DNA of 64,000 bases from NCBI GenBank assembly GCA_023418315.1, contig JAEZZY010000002.1:1-64000 (forward strand), given 5' to 3'. A model generated the notes under the pieces. The model made no database searches and was not told the DNA's origin. It saw only the letters and a program-made list of their open reading frames with translations. A program made the position numbers and the translations under genes. This document shows, piece by piece, positions 55,613 to 63,483 of the stretch (its first letter is position 1; each line of letters starts with the position of its first letter). This DNA is from Bacteroidota bacterium (GTDB lineage: Bacteria; Bacteroidota; Bacteroidia; Chitinophagales; Chitinophagaceae).

Positions 55613-56020
55613 ATGAAACGACGCACATTCGTACTTATCTTCTCTCTCATCCTTGTTATAGCCGGTATTGCAGTGTGGAACTATGTGAATAAACCCGCGC
55701 CCAAGGTGGAAGATGCATCTGCGCTTGCCATTACTGCGGAAAAACTCTCAGATGAATATGCCAAAGACGAAACCGCTTCCAACAAAAAATACCTCGGTCA
55801 AGCGCTGGAGGTGTCGGGAATGGTAGTGGAAATAACCAAAAATCAAGATGGGAAAATGGTGGCACTGCTGCAAGCCGATGATCCTATGAGCGGCGTGCAA
55901 TGTACCTTTCGCAAAGAGGTAAGCATAGCCGCAGGAGAACAAATAACCGTAAAAGGATTTTGCACCGGCTATACCCTGGTCGTGCTTTTATCGGTTTGTA
56001 TCTTATTAAAACATTTATGA
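55613..56020 (+). CDS. Membrane-anchored OB-fold protein (tRNA_anti-like)
   Basis: 135 residues. One N-terminal membrane helix (FVLIFSLILVIAGIAVW), then a helix DASALAITAEKLSDEYAKDETASNKKYLGQ (in pieces) and a small OB-type barrel: ALEVSGMVVEITKN, VALLQADDPMSGVQCTF, GEQITVKGFCTGY. This is the tRNA_anti-like domain seen in Bacteroidota envelope genes; nucleic-acid binding is not implied. The last 15 residues (TLVVLLSVCILLKHL) are slightly off the usual ending but no clear frameshift is evident. It overlaps the next gene by 4 bp (ATGA), so these two are coupled. Confidence 0.75.
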   Translation: MKRRTFVLIFSLILVIAGIAVWNYVNKPAPKVEDASALAITAEKLSDEYAKDETASNKKYLGQALEVSGMVVEITKNQDGKMVALLQADDPMSGVQCTFRKEVSIAAGEQITVKGFCTGYTLVVLLSVCILLKHL

Positions 56021-56409
56021 GAAAATATATGAACCACAAAAAAAATATTTTTCTGACACTGCTCTTACTGCCGGTTTTATTATATGGTTGCTATAACCGC
56101 AATGCAGAAGACCTGTACCCCGCCCTTGTCGGCAACGGCTGCGATACTACCGCTGTTACCTATACCACCGTCATAAAACCCATTATGGATGCGCACTGCG
56201 CCACTTCAGGATGTCATCTCGGCGCTACCTATACAGGTTATGATCTTTCCGGCTATACCGGTATAGCCAACCTGGCGAATAACGGAAAACTTGTAGCCGC
56301 TATAGAACATACCGGACCCAACCCTATGCCGCAAGGCGCTCCCAAGCTCGACGATTGCACTATTTCCAAAATAAAAATATGGATCAACGCCGGAGCCCTC
56401 AACAATTAA
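56017..56409 (+). CDS. Lipoprotein with CX4CH cytochrome-like motif
   Basis: 130 residues from ATG 56017, which overlaps the upstream stop (a start at 56029 is also possible). Lipoprotein signal NIFLTLLLLPVLLYGC. The mature part has VIKPIMDAHCATSGCHLG, a heme-c-like site with four residues instead of two between the cysteines, and later NPMPQGAPKLDDCTISKIKIWINAGA, in which the Met could be the distal ligand. The whole resembles small c-type cytochromes of the phylum, in which CX4CH attachment has been described in other families. Heme attachment is inference. It is followed 28 bp later by a YceI gene. Confidence 0.75.
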   Translation: MRKYMNHKKNIFLTLLLLPVLLYGCYNRNAEDLYPALVGNGCDTTAVTYTTVIKPIMDAHCATSGCHLGATYTGYDLSGYTGIANLANNGKLVAAIEHTGPNPMPQGAPKLDDCTISKIKIWINAGALNN

Positions 56410-56437
56410 TTCCTTAAAAACTGATAAAAAGAACCAC

Positions 56438-56986
56438 ATGAAAAGGTTGAGTTTAATCTTTATTTTTTTCCTCATAGCCGCTGCCCATCTTCATGCGCAA
56501 AAGCTGATGACCCGCACCGGAAAAATATCCTTCTTTTCTTCTACTCCGGTAGAAAACATTGAAGCCTTCAACAATGATGTATCCTGCGTGCTGAATACAC
56601 AAAACGGGGAACTGGTATTTGTAGTGCCTATAAAAAGCTTTCGTTTCGAGAAACAACTCATGAAAGATCATTTCAATGAAAGCTATATGGAAAGTGATAA
56701 ATACCCTAAAGCCCAATTCAAAGGAAAAATGGCAGACCTGCGAACTATTCATTTTTCAAAAGACGGAAGCTATCCGGCAAAAGCCACCGGAAAACTCACT
56801 ATCCACGGCGTTACAAAAGAGGTAAACATTCCCGGCTACGTAATAGTAAAAAACGGAAAGGTTACGCTTACTTCCACCTTTAAGGTAAAGACCGCCGATT
56901 ATCATATTCAAATTCCATCCCTCACCTCCGATAAAATTGCTAAGGAAATAGAAGTATCGGTAAACAGCATTCTGGAAGCCAAATAA
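56438..56986 (+). CDS. YceI family exported protein (second copy)
   Basis: 182 residues. Signal peptide LSLIFIFFLIAAAHLHAQ, then the same barrel pattern as the copy at 51254: ISFFSSTPVENIEAFN, NGELVFVVPIKSFRFEKQLM, DHFNESYMESDKYPKAQFKGK, GKLTIHGVTKEVNIPGYV. The strongly conserved HFNExYMES and IHGVTKEV segments show common ancestry of the two copies. It sits between the cytochrome-like lipoprotein and the DUF5777 barrel, a grouping seen repeatedly in Bacteroidota to my knowledge. An isoprenoid- or quinone-related carrier role is possible. Confidence 0.9.
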   Translation: MKRLSLIFIFFLIAAAHLHAQKLMTRTGKISFFSSTPVENIEAFNNDVSCVLNTQNGELVFVVPIKSFRFEKQLMKDHFNESYMESDKYPKAQFKGKMADLRTIHFSKDGSYPAKATGKLTIHGVTKEVNIPGYVIVKNGKVTLTSTFKVKTADYHIQIPSLTSDKIAKEIEVSVNSILEAK

Positions 56987-57002
56987 TCAATAAAATTTAG
57001 AA

Positions 57003-57980
57003 ATGCTATTCATCAAGAAGAAAAAAACCATGGGGAAAAACATTATCCTCTGTTGCCTTTTGCTAAGCGCAGCGCTCAATGCTACAGCGCAGATAAACAA
57101 CAGCACAGATTCCGATGAAGACAGCGAAGACCTGATGGCGATGCTGGAAGAAGCCGCAGGCACTCCTAAAAAAGAAATTACAATCGCCACCTTCAAAACC
57201 ACACGCATTGCCAATGCACACAGTATAGAAAACCTGGGCAAAGGCATACTGGACTTTCGTATCAATCACCGTTTTGGCAGTGTCGAAGACGGCTTAAAGG
57301 AATTTTTCGGGCTGGATAATGCCACCACCCGCATCGGATTTGACTATGGCATTACCAACTGGCTCATGATCGGTGCAGGGCATAGCTCGTTTATGAAAGA
57401 ATACGATGGATTTATAAAAGCACGTTTGCTGCGGCAAAAGGATAATGGCGGCACCCCGCTCAGCATCAGCTACCTCGGAGCGGTATATGCGCAAACTATG
57501 GAAGTGGCTGTGCCGGCGGGAAAAGAATATGATTTTGCAAACCGAATCGCCTATGTAAATCAGTTGCTGATAGCCCGCAAATTCTCCAACTGGCTTTCCA
57601 TACAGCTCATGCCTACGCATCTTCATTATAACCTTGTAGATTTTCGTACGGAAAAAAACGATGTGCCGGCTTTAGGGCTGGGAGGCAGGCTAAAGGCTTC
57701 CAAACGCATTGCCTTTACTTGGGAATATTATTTCGTACCGGATGAATTTAAACGGAAAGGCGCACGCAATTCGCTGACCTTAGGCATGGATATAGAAACC
57801 GGCGGACACGTGTTCCAGTTGATGTTCAGCAACTCCACCGGTGTGTCGGAACGTGCGGTTATAGGGCAAACCACCGGACAGTGGGAAAAAGGAGATCTGC
57901 ATTTCGGGTTTAATATTTCCCGTGTCTTTACGATTGTAAAGCCTAAAGGATTTGAAGATTCGCGTAATAAAATCTGGTAA
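57003..57980 (+). CDS. DUF5777 family beta-barrel protein
   Basis: 325 residues from ATG 57003; ATG 57030 (MGKNIILCCLLLSAALNATAQ) is an equally good or better start, as a purine-rich stretch precedes it and the signal peptide begins there. The mature protein opens with an acidic segment (STDSDEDSEDLMAMLEE), then the DUF5777 pattern: TTRIANAHSIENLGKGILDFRINHRFG (in parts), TRIGFDYGITNWLMIGAGHSS, and the closing DLHFGFNISRVF. It is predicted to be an outer-membrane barrel. The family has no assigned role; it usually travels with YceI and c-type cytochrome genes, as here. Confidence 0.85.
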   Translation: MLFIKKKKTMGKNIILCCLLLSAALNATAQINNSTDSDEDSEDLMAMLEEAAGTPKKEITIATFKTTRIANAHSIENLGKGILDFRINHRFGSVEDGLKEFFGLDNATTRIGFDYGITNWLMIGAGHSSFMKEYDGFIKARLLRQKDNGGTPLSISYLGAVYAQTMEVAVPAGKEYDFANRIAYVNQLLIARKFSNWLSIQLMPTHLHYNLVDFRTEKNDVPALGLGGRLKASKRIAFTWEYYFVPDEFKRKGARNSLTLGMDIETGGHVFQLMFSNSTGVSERAVIGQTTGQWEKGDLHFGFNISRVFTIVKPKGFEDSRNKIW

Positions 57981-58071
57981 TAACGAAAACAAAGAGGAAG
58001 GACAGGGCTGCATTTTTATCCCTCAATATTCCCGCCTTATCCTTGATATTCCTTGTTCGTTCGGATGGGTT

Positions 58072-58101
58072 TTGTGATTGCGAAAATGATAAATAATGTT
58101 G
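58072..58101 (+). promoter_or_regulatory. Possible promoter of the cupredoxin gene
   Basis: TTG (58072-58074, in TTTTG), 19 bp, TAATGTTG (58094-58101), one base off the -7 consensus; 27 nt before the ATG. Confidence 0.45.
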
Positions 58102-58128
58102 CATTACTAACTAAAAACAAATAAAATC

Positions 58129-58731
58129 ATGGTCAAAACCTTACTTAAATTATCCTGCTTTGCTTCGCTGTTGCTGACAGCCGATATGGCAAACGGACAA
58201 GCAAAACACATCGTTCAGGTAGGAGATGGTTTCTTTAATCCTGCAAATTTTACCGCCAATATAGGCGATACGGTACGCTGGGAATTTATACCCGGCAGCA
58301 TGGAAAACCACACCACTACCAGCAGCAATATCCCATTCGGCGCAGCTACCTGGGATGAATCGGTAAATACCGCCAATCCTTTTTTTGAATATATCATTAC
58401 CACCGACGGGCAGTATGACTATGTGTGTACCCCACACGTCAGCATGGGCATGGTAGCTTCTTTCACCGTTACTACAGCTACCTCCGTTGCTGCGGTAAAT
58501 CCTATACAGGCAAGCATTACACCTAATCCCGCCAAAAACACGATTACTCTTTCTTCGCATCTGGATAAAGTGAACATCCGCTTAATAGACATTCAGGGAC
58601 GCGTGGTAAAATCATGGGAAGACCAGGGGCGCAATGCCATGCTGGATATTTCAAACATCCCTACCGGCATGTACCTTATTACGATACAAAAAGATAAGCT
58701 GCTACAAAAAGAGCAACTGATTGTAGAGTAA
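58129..58731 (+). CDS. Cupredoxin (plastocyanin/azurin-like) with T9SS sorting domain
   Basis: 200 residues. Signal peptide ends near ANGQ (residue 24). Residues 25-115 are a type I copper domain: His61 (MENHTTT), Cys100, His103 and Met108 (VCTPHVSMGM), the complete ligand set, with DTVRWEF and QYDYVC around it. Residues about 125-200 are a type A T9SS sorting domain (ASITPNPAKNTITL, IRLIDIQGRVVKSWE, IPTGMYLITI). So a copper electron carrier is apparently delivered to the cell surface. It follows the YceI/cytochrome/DUF5777 group and may exchange electrons with it; that is inference. Confidence 0.88.
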   Translation: MVKTLLKLSCFASLLLTADMANGQAKHIVQVGDGFFNPANFTANIGDTVRWEFIPGSMENHTTTSSNIPFGAATWDESVNTANPFFEYIITTDGQYDYVCTPHVSMGMVASFTVTTATSVAAVNPIQASITPNPAKNTITLSSHLDKVNIRLIDIQGRVVKSWEDQGRNAMLDISNIPTGMYLITIQKDKLLQKEQLIVE

Positions 58732-58757
58732 ATTTTGGTTAGGTTAGAAAAGCAAAT

Positions 58758-58785
58758 CCGTCTCATCCTGTGTGAGGCGGTTTTT
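58758..58785 (+). terminator. Terminator after the cupredoxin gene
   Basis: CCGTCTCA (58758-58765) pairs with TGAGGCGG (58773-58780), one G-T pair, followed by TTTTT. It begins 27 bp after the stop codon. Confidence 0.85.
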
Positions 58786-58915
58786 GCTTTGGTTTATAGG
58801 CATTAAAATAAATCCTTCCTCTCTGCCCTGCCTTCGAACCTATGGATTAACATAAATTACCGGTCTGTTTCCATCATAAAAAAGCATCTTTGCACTAATT
58901 TCAAAAACACAACCT

Positions 58916-59476
58916 ATGCTCCGCAAAGCGCTTCTTTTATCCTGCTTTTTATGCACCGCACTGATTTCTTTTGCACAAAAAGAGAAAAAACAAAAAACAG
59001 CAGCCGAACAAAAACAGGTGGAGCTGTTCACTATCGCAGACGGAAAAAAAATCTTTTATAACGAAATAGGCGCACCGCTGCCACCGCTAAAAATATGGCG
59101 GAGAGATAGCGTATTTCTTACCAACGAAACACTGGACAACAACGCCTCCCTTATCATCATGTTGTTCAACCCTACTTGTGAACATTGTGAGTTGATGGCG
59201 AAAACATTTAAGGAAAATATAGACTTGTTCCAAAAAAGCAATTTAGTATTGGTTGCAGCAAACGGAATGGAATCTTATCTTGATTTTTTCATCAACAATA
59301 CAGCTACGGAATTGGTCAGGAAAATACAAATCGGCATTGACAGTTCTGGGCTGATTAATCAAACTTTTTTGTACAAAACTTTGCCGCAGGTTAATGTGTA
59401 CAACAAAGAAAGAAAGTTAGAAAAAATATTCTTTGGCGAAGTAGCGATAGAGGAGCTGAAGCCTTATATTGAATAG
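58916..59476 (+). CDS. Exported thioredoxin-fold protein
   Basis: 186 residues. Signal peptide (ALLLSCFLCTALISFAQ), then a Lys-rich spacer. The thioredoxin fold shows SLIIMLFNPTCEHCELMAKTF with redox pair Cys88/Cys91 (CEHC), and the cis-Pro segment TLPQVNVYNKERKL. It resembles TlpA/ResA-type periplasmic thiol-disulfide proteins. Possible roles are cytochrome c maturation or general disulfide exchange. Separated from the cupredoxin gene by a terminator, and convergent with hscA (3 bp between stops). Confidence 0.82.
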   Translation: MLRKALLLSCFLCTALISFAQKEKKQKTAAEQKQVELFTIADGKKIFYNEIGAPLPPLKIWRRDSVFLTNETLDNNASLIIMLFNPTCEHCELMAKTFKENIDLFQKSNLVLVAANGMESYLDFFINNTATELVRKIQIGIDSSGLINQTFLYKTLPQVNVYNKERKLEKIFFGEVAIEELKPYIE

Positions 59477-59479
59477 CCT

Positions 59480-61324
59480 TTACATAATCTTCTTTCCACG
59501 CATTGCATCTTTCAATGCTGCATCCATTACGCGCTCTGCATAGGGTCTTGAAATGTTATTCAATTCTTCCGTTTCTTTCTGGATGAGGTTTTTGTCTTTA
59601 GCAGAAATAGCGGTTGTCAGCGCATCCATTTGTTGCAAGGTAGCATGCCTTTCTTCTTCGCTAAGAAAGCCTCCATTTTTCTGTAAAAACTTTTCGGTAA
59701 CATCCAGCATTTGCCTTGCTTCCGTGATTGCTTCTACTAAGGCGCGGTTTTGAATATCTTCTTTCGCATGGGTGATGGAATCCATCAGCATTTTTTCTAC
59801 TTCCTCATCTGTCAGCCCATATTGGGGTTTTACCTCTATGCTTTGTGTGATACCGCTGCGTAGTTCTTGCGCACTTACTTTTAAGATACCATCTGCATCT
59901 ATCAAGAAACCGACTTCCACTTTTGCTAAACCGGCAGGCATGGCGGGTATTCCCGAAAAATTGAACTCGGCAAGTTTCCGGTTGTCCTGTACCAAATCGC
60001 GTTCTCCTTGAAAAACAGAAATACGCATATTCGCTTGTCCGTCTTTTTGCGTGGTATATTGCCGCCCCACTTTTGTAGGTATTTTTGAATTACGAGGAAT
60101 CAATACATCCATCAAACCGCCCATTGTTTCTATGCCAAGCGATAAAGGCGTAACATCTAACAACAGCATATCGGTATTGTTTCCGGCAAGAATATCTGCC
60201 TGCACGGCAGCGCCGAGTGCTACTACTTCATCGGGATTTAATTCATCAAACAATTCCTTTCCGAAAAATGCTTTCACCGATTGTTTTACCAAGGGCACAC
60301 GGGTACTGCCGCCCACCATTACTACGGCATCTATATCTTCCGCTTGCAATCCCGCGTCTTTCAATGCCAGTTTGCAACTGTCAAGCGTGCGGTTCACCAA
60401 AGGCTGTGCGAGTTCGTCAAATTGCTTTTTAGATAACTCCAGTATATGCCCATTCAATTCGCTTTTATAGGTATCGTTATCAGAAAGATATTTTTTAGCT
60501 TCCTCTGCTTTCAATCTAAGCGCTGCTTTCCTCTCTGCCAATTGTTCATTGCCGATTACCGACTGCCAATGCTCTACAATAGCGTTGTCTATATCATCAC
60601 CGCCCAAGTAGGTATTGCCATGCGTAGCCAGTACTTCAAAAATACCGTTAGCGATTTTAAGAAGGGACACATCAAACGTACCGCCGCCGAGGTCATAGAC
60701 CGCAATTGTTTTTTCCTCATTTGCTTTAATGCCTAATCCATAGGCAAGGCTTGCCGCCGTAGGTTCATTAAGAATGCGCAACACATCCAACCCTGCCAGT
60801 TTACCGGCATCACGGGTGGCTTGTCTTTGCGCATCATTAAAATATGCCGGCACCGTGATAACGGCTTTGGTAACCGGTGTTTTGAGGATATGCTCTGCAC
60901 GGTGCTTTAGTTCTTTGAGAATATCCGCAGAAAGCTCTATAGGTGTGTAAAATTTATCATTCACCTGCACTTTTACCAGCGAATCGGTTTCATCATCAAT
61001 GATTTTATAGGACAACATCCCTGCATGGTCGCTTATGTCTTTATAGGATTTACCCATTAATCTTTTAGCGGAATAAATGGTGCGTTCGGGGGCAGTAATC
61101 AATTTATCTTTTGCGGCCGCGCCTACAATGGGATTATCATATTCATCAAAATTGATAATGGAAGGCACAAGCGATAATCCGTCCGTTTCTTTTAGGGCAA
61201 TGGGTTGCCGACTGTCTTCCCGCACAATCGCTACAAGGCTGTTGGTGGTTCCTAAGTCTATGCCTACAATCATTTCCTTTTGCTGAATACCTCCTGTAAC
61301 GAGGTTAATACCAATCTTACTCAT
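59480..61324 (-). CDS. hscA: Fe-S assembly chaperone HscA (Hsp70 family)
   Basis: 614 residues. The N-terminus [16 protein letters not shown] before [15 protein letters not shown] is characteristic of HscA and absent from DnaK. ATPase marks [15 protein letters not shown] and [12 protein letters not shown], and the substrate domain [17 protein letters not shown] are intact; there is no Gly-rich tail. HscA helps transfer clusters from the IscU scaffold with HscB. No isc or suf gene lies in the window, so the chaperone is an isolated gene here. Using the first ATG (61322-61324) keeps the family N-terminus; a TACTTTTG box lies 5 nt upstream. Confidence 0.92.
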   Translation of the reverse strand: MSKIGINLVTGGIQQKEMIVGIDLGTTNSLVAIVREDSRQPIALKETDGLSLVPSIINFDEYDNPIVGAAAKDKLITAPERTIYSAKRLMGKSYKDISDHAGMLSYKIIDDETDSLVKVQVNDKFYTPIELSADILKELKHRAEHILKTPVTKAVITVPAYFNDAQRQATRDAGKLAGLDVLRILNEPTAASLAYGLGIKANEEKTIAVYDLGGGTFDVSLLKIANGIFEVLATHGNTYLGGDDIDNAIVEHWQSVIGNEQLAERKAALRLKAEEAKKYLSDNDTYKSELNGHILELSKKQFDELAQPLVNRTLDSCKLALKDAGLQAEDIDAVVMVGGSTRVPLVKQSVKAFFGKELFDELNPDEVVALGAAVQADILAGNNTDMLLLDVTPLSLGIETMGGLMDVLIPRNSKIPTKVGRQYTTQKDGQANMRISVFQGERDLVQDNRKLAEFNFSGIPAMPAGLAKVEVGFLIDADGILKVSAQELRSGITQSIEVKPQYGLTDEEVEKMLMDSITHAKEDIQNRALVEAITEARQMLDVTEKFLQKNGGFLSEEERHATLQQMDALTTAISAKDKNLIQKETEELNNISRPYAERVMDAALKDAMRGKKIM

Positions 61325-61329
61325 GGATG

Positions 61330-61337
61330 CAAAAGTA
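61330..61337 (-). promoter_or_regulatory. Start-adjacent -7 box of hscA
   Basis: Minus strand TACTTTTG, exact TANNTTTG match, ending 5 nt before the ATG. No TTG at the ideal -33 distance. Confidence 0.45.
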
Positions 61338-61487
61338 GGAGTTCATTTTCACTCTGATTTACGAAAAGCGTAATTTATACTTCTTCCATAGGAAAAATAG
61401 ACAACTGCCGAAAGTTTAGGAAGCGACTCCATTTCCCTTATGAAAAGAAGTTTTGGTTTTTGAAAGATGAAAGTGGAATTTTGAAAG

Positions 61488-62393
61488 ATGACGATACAGC
61501 CGCACGCATTATTGGATAATCTGGAACTGCTCGCAAGGCAAGCCGTGGAAGGATATATTATCGGATTACACAAAAGCCCGTTTCATGGTTTTTCGGTGGA
61601 GTTTGCGGAACATAGGCTTTATAATCAGGGAGATGCGCTGCGCCATATTGACTGGCGGGTATTCGGACGAACGGACAAATTGTTTGTAAAAAGATTTGAA
61701 GAAGAAACCAACCTCCGCTGCTGCATTGCCCTTGACACATCTTCATCCATGCACTTTCCTATGGAAGACGGAAAAATGAGCAAATTAGATTATTCGATTT
61801 TTTCCGCTGCCTGTCTTATTCAATTACTAAAAAGGCAACTGGATGCTACAGCGCTTGCTTTGTTTGATGAACAGATTCATTATCTCTCGGAATGTCGTTC
61901 TTCACATAGCCACTACCGCTTGCTGACCACACAACTGGAACAACTGTTGCACACCCCTGCCAGCACCAAGAAAACACAAGCCACACAAGCGCTACACGAG
62001 ATTGCGGAGAAAATGCGCAAGCGCTCTTTTATCGTTATCTTTAGCGATATGATGGAAGACACAGAGCAGATGGAAGAATTGTTTTCCGCGTTACAGCATT
62101 TAAAATACAACAGGCATGAGGTCATTCTTTTTCACCTGATAGAAGGCAGCATGGAAGAGCGTTTTGAATTTGAAAACCGACCCTATGAATTTGTAGATTT
62201 GGAAAGCGGCGAGAAGATAAAATTGCAACCGCAGCAGATAAAAGAGGAATATATAGATAGGATGAAAAATTTCCTGCACTTGATAGAAAACCGCTGCCAT
62301 CAATACCGTATAGATTATGTACCTATGAACCTTGCCCAACCTGTGGAAGAGGTGATGCACAGCTATTTGGTAAAAAGGAATAAGCTGATGTGA
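61488..62393 (+). CDS. DUF58 domain-containing protein
   Basis: 301 residues, cytoplasmic, no membrane helix. The DUF58 signature is YNQGDALRHIDWRVFGRTDKLFVKRFEEE (in parts: GDALRHIDWRVFGR, LFVKRFEEE). It is followed by a VWA-like domain with the MIDAS motif LDTSSSM and later SFIVIFSDMMED. Such proteins normally work with MoxR AAA+ ATPases and BatA/TgpA-type membrane proteins; no moxR is next to it, and the TgpA-like gene is 46 kb away. A 13-bp direct repeat (61458-61470 and 61479-61491) straddles the start: the first copy opens a five-codon frame that ends in TGA just before the true ATG. Confidence 0.88.
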   Translation: MTIQPHALLDNLELLARQAVEGYIIGLHKSPFHGFSVEFAEHRLYNQGDALRHIDWRVFGRTDKLFVKRFEEETNLRCCIALDTSSSMHFPMEDGKMSKLDYSIFSAACLIQLLKRQLDATALALFDEQIHYLSECRSSHSHYRLLTTQLEQLLHTPASTKKTQATQALHEIAEKMRKRSFIVIFSDMMEDTEQMEELFSALQHLKYNRHEVILFHLIEGSMEERFEFENRPYEFVDLESGEKIKLQPQQIKEEYIDRMKNFLHLIENRCHQYRIDYVPMNLAQPVEEVMHSYLVKRNKLM

Positions 62394-62535
62394 GGATATT
62401 AAAATGGAGGATGGAGCCTATTTTTAAAAAGCATATAGAATACACCCCTCCCGAATAGATGCACTCTAAGCCTGTAAGTATTTCCGCCAAAACCAAAATA
62501 CCTGTAAAGCACACCAGAAATTCGGATATTTTCCC

Positions 62536-62543
62536 TACATTTG
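62536..62543 (+). promoter_or_regulatory. -7 box of the yceD-rpmF-plsX promoter
   Basis: TACATTTG, exact TANNTTTG match, 72 nt before the DUF177 gene. The -33 position (62513-62515) has no TTG. The leader contains purine-rich AAGGAGAGG 7 nt before the ATG. Confidence 0.5.
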
Positions 62544-62615
62544 CACCCGCTTTAGAAAAATTGAGGAAGAATAATAGATTGGAGGTGCAGTTCTTTTAAA
62601 CAAGGAGAGGTATTT

Positions 62616-63173
62616 ATGAAAAATAACAGAGAATTTGAAATAGCATGGCAGGGACTGAAACCCGGTCTTCATATTTTTGAATACACTGTTGATGACCGTT
62701 TCATAGATAAAAAGCAAGCCGATGCCGATTTTAAAAATCTGAATGCGCAAATAAAACTGAGCTTTGATAAAAAGACCAATTTTTTCCTGCTGCATTTTGA
62801 TATAGATGGGGTAATCACTGTATCTTGCGACCGATGCGGAGATGAGTTTGACATGCGTCTATGGGATGAATTTGACCTTTTGGTGAAACTCGCCGGTGAA
62901 GATGCTGAAACCCGCGATGAAGATGCCGATGCCGTATTCATCCCACGTAGTGAAACAGTGATAGACATCAGCGATTGGCTCTATGAATTTATCCTGCTGA
63001 GCATACCGCTGCAAAAGGTACATCCCGACCGGGCAGACGGATCGCCGGGGTGCAATCCGCAAGCGCTGAACCTGCTTAACAAACTCTCCGAACACGAGGA
63101 TGAACCGAAAAACGATATATGGAAAGGACTGGAAGCACTGAAAAGCAAGAGTAAACAAGAAAAGAAAAATTAA
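62616..63173 (+). CDS. yceD: DUF177 (YceD-like) protein
   Basis: 185 residues. Begins KNNREFEIAWQGLKPGLHIFEYTVDD; the core has VSCDRCGDEFDMRLWDEFDLLVKL with the two-Cys CDRCG zinc-type knuckle, and later DISDWLYEFILLSIPL and the Cys in SPGCNPQALN. The family lies before rpmF in most bacteria and is needed for normal 23S rRNA/50S maturation in several. Here it precedes rpmF by 67 bp. The N-terminal residue count and the position of the CxxC pair match the family. The C-terminus is a short charged tail. Confidence 0.9.
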   Translation: MKNNREFEIAWQGLKPGLHIFEYTVDDRFIDKKQADADFKNLNAQIKLSFDKKTNFFLLHFDIDGVITVSCDRCGDEFDMRLWDEFDLLVKLAGEDAETRDEDADAVFIPRSETVIDISDWLYEFILLSIPLQKVHPDRADGSPGCNPQALNLLNKLSEHEDEPKNDIWKGLEALKSKSKQEKKN

Positions 63174-63240
63174 AGAACCCGTTTCTTTGATTTTAACCAT
63201 AACACAAACAGATAAATTAATAAAATAAACTCGTAATAAG

Positions 63241-63447
63241 ATGCCAAATCCGAAACGACGTCACTCGCAACAACGTGGAGCTAAACGCCGCACCCATTAC
63301 AAAGCCGTAGCCGCTACATGGAGCGTGGATAACGTAACCGGCGAAAGCCACCTGCGCCACCGTGCCCACTGGAAAGAAGGAAAACTGTACTATCGCGGCA
63401 GAGTGATTGTAGATAAAAATCCCGCTACCGAATCCACAGAAAATTAA
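63241..63447 (+). CDS. rpmF: 50S ribosomal protein L32
   Basis: 68 residues. [22 protein letters not shown] is the L32 N-terminus. The four zinc cysteines of the C+ form are absent, so this is the zinc-free form ([19 protein letters not shown] in their place). L32 binds near the peptide exit region of the 50S subunit. It lies between the DUF177 gene and plsX, the classical order linking ribosome and lipid synthesis. Confidence 0.95.
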   Translation: MPNPKRRHSQQRGAKRRTHYKAVAATWSVDNVTGESHLRHRAHWKEGKLYYRGRVIVDKNPATESTEN

Positions 63448-63483
63448 TTATTTTTCCGCCCTAAATCATTACATCCCGTAAAG

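Noticed and set aside
62459..62600. 47-codon plus-strand frame before the DUF177 gene
   Set aside because: It contains the -7 box of the downstream operon and has no recognisable features.
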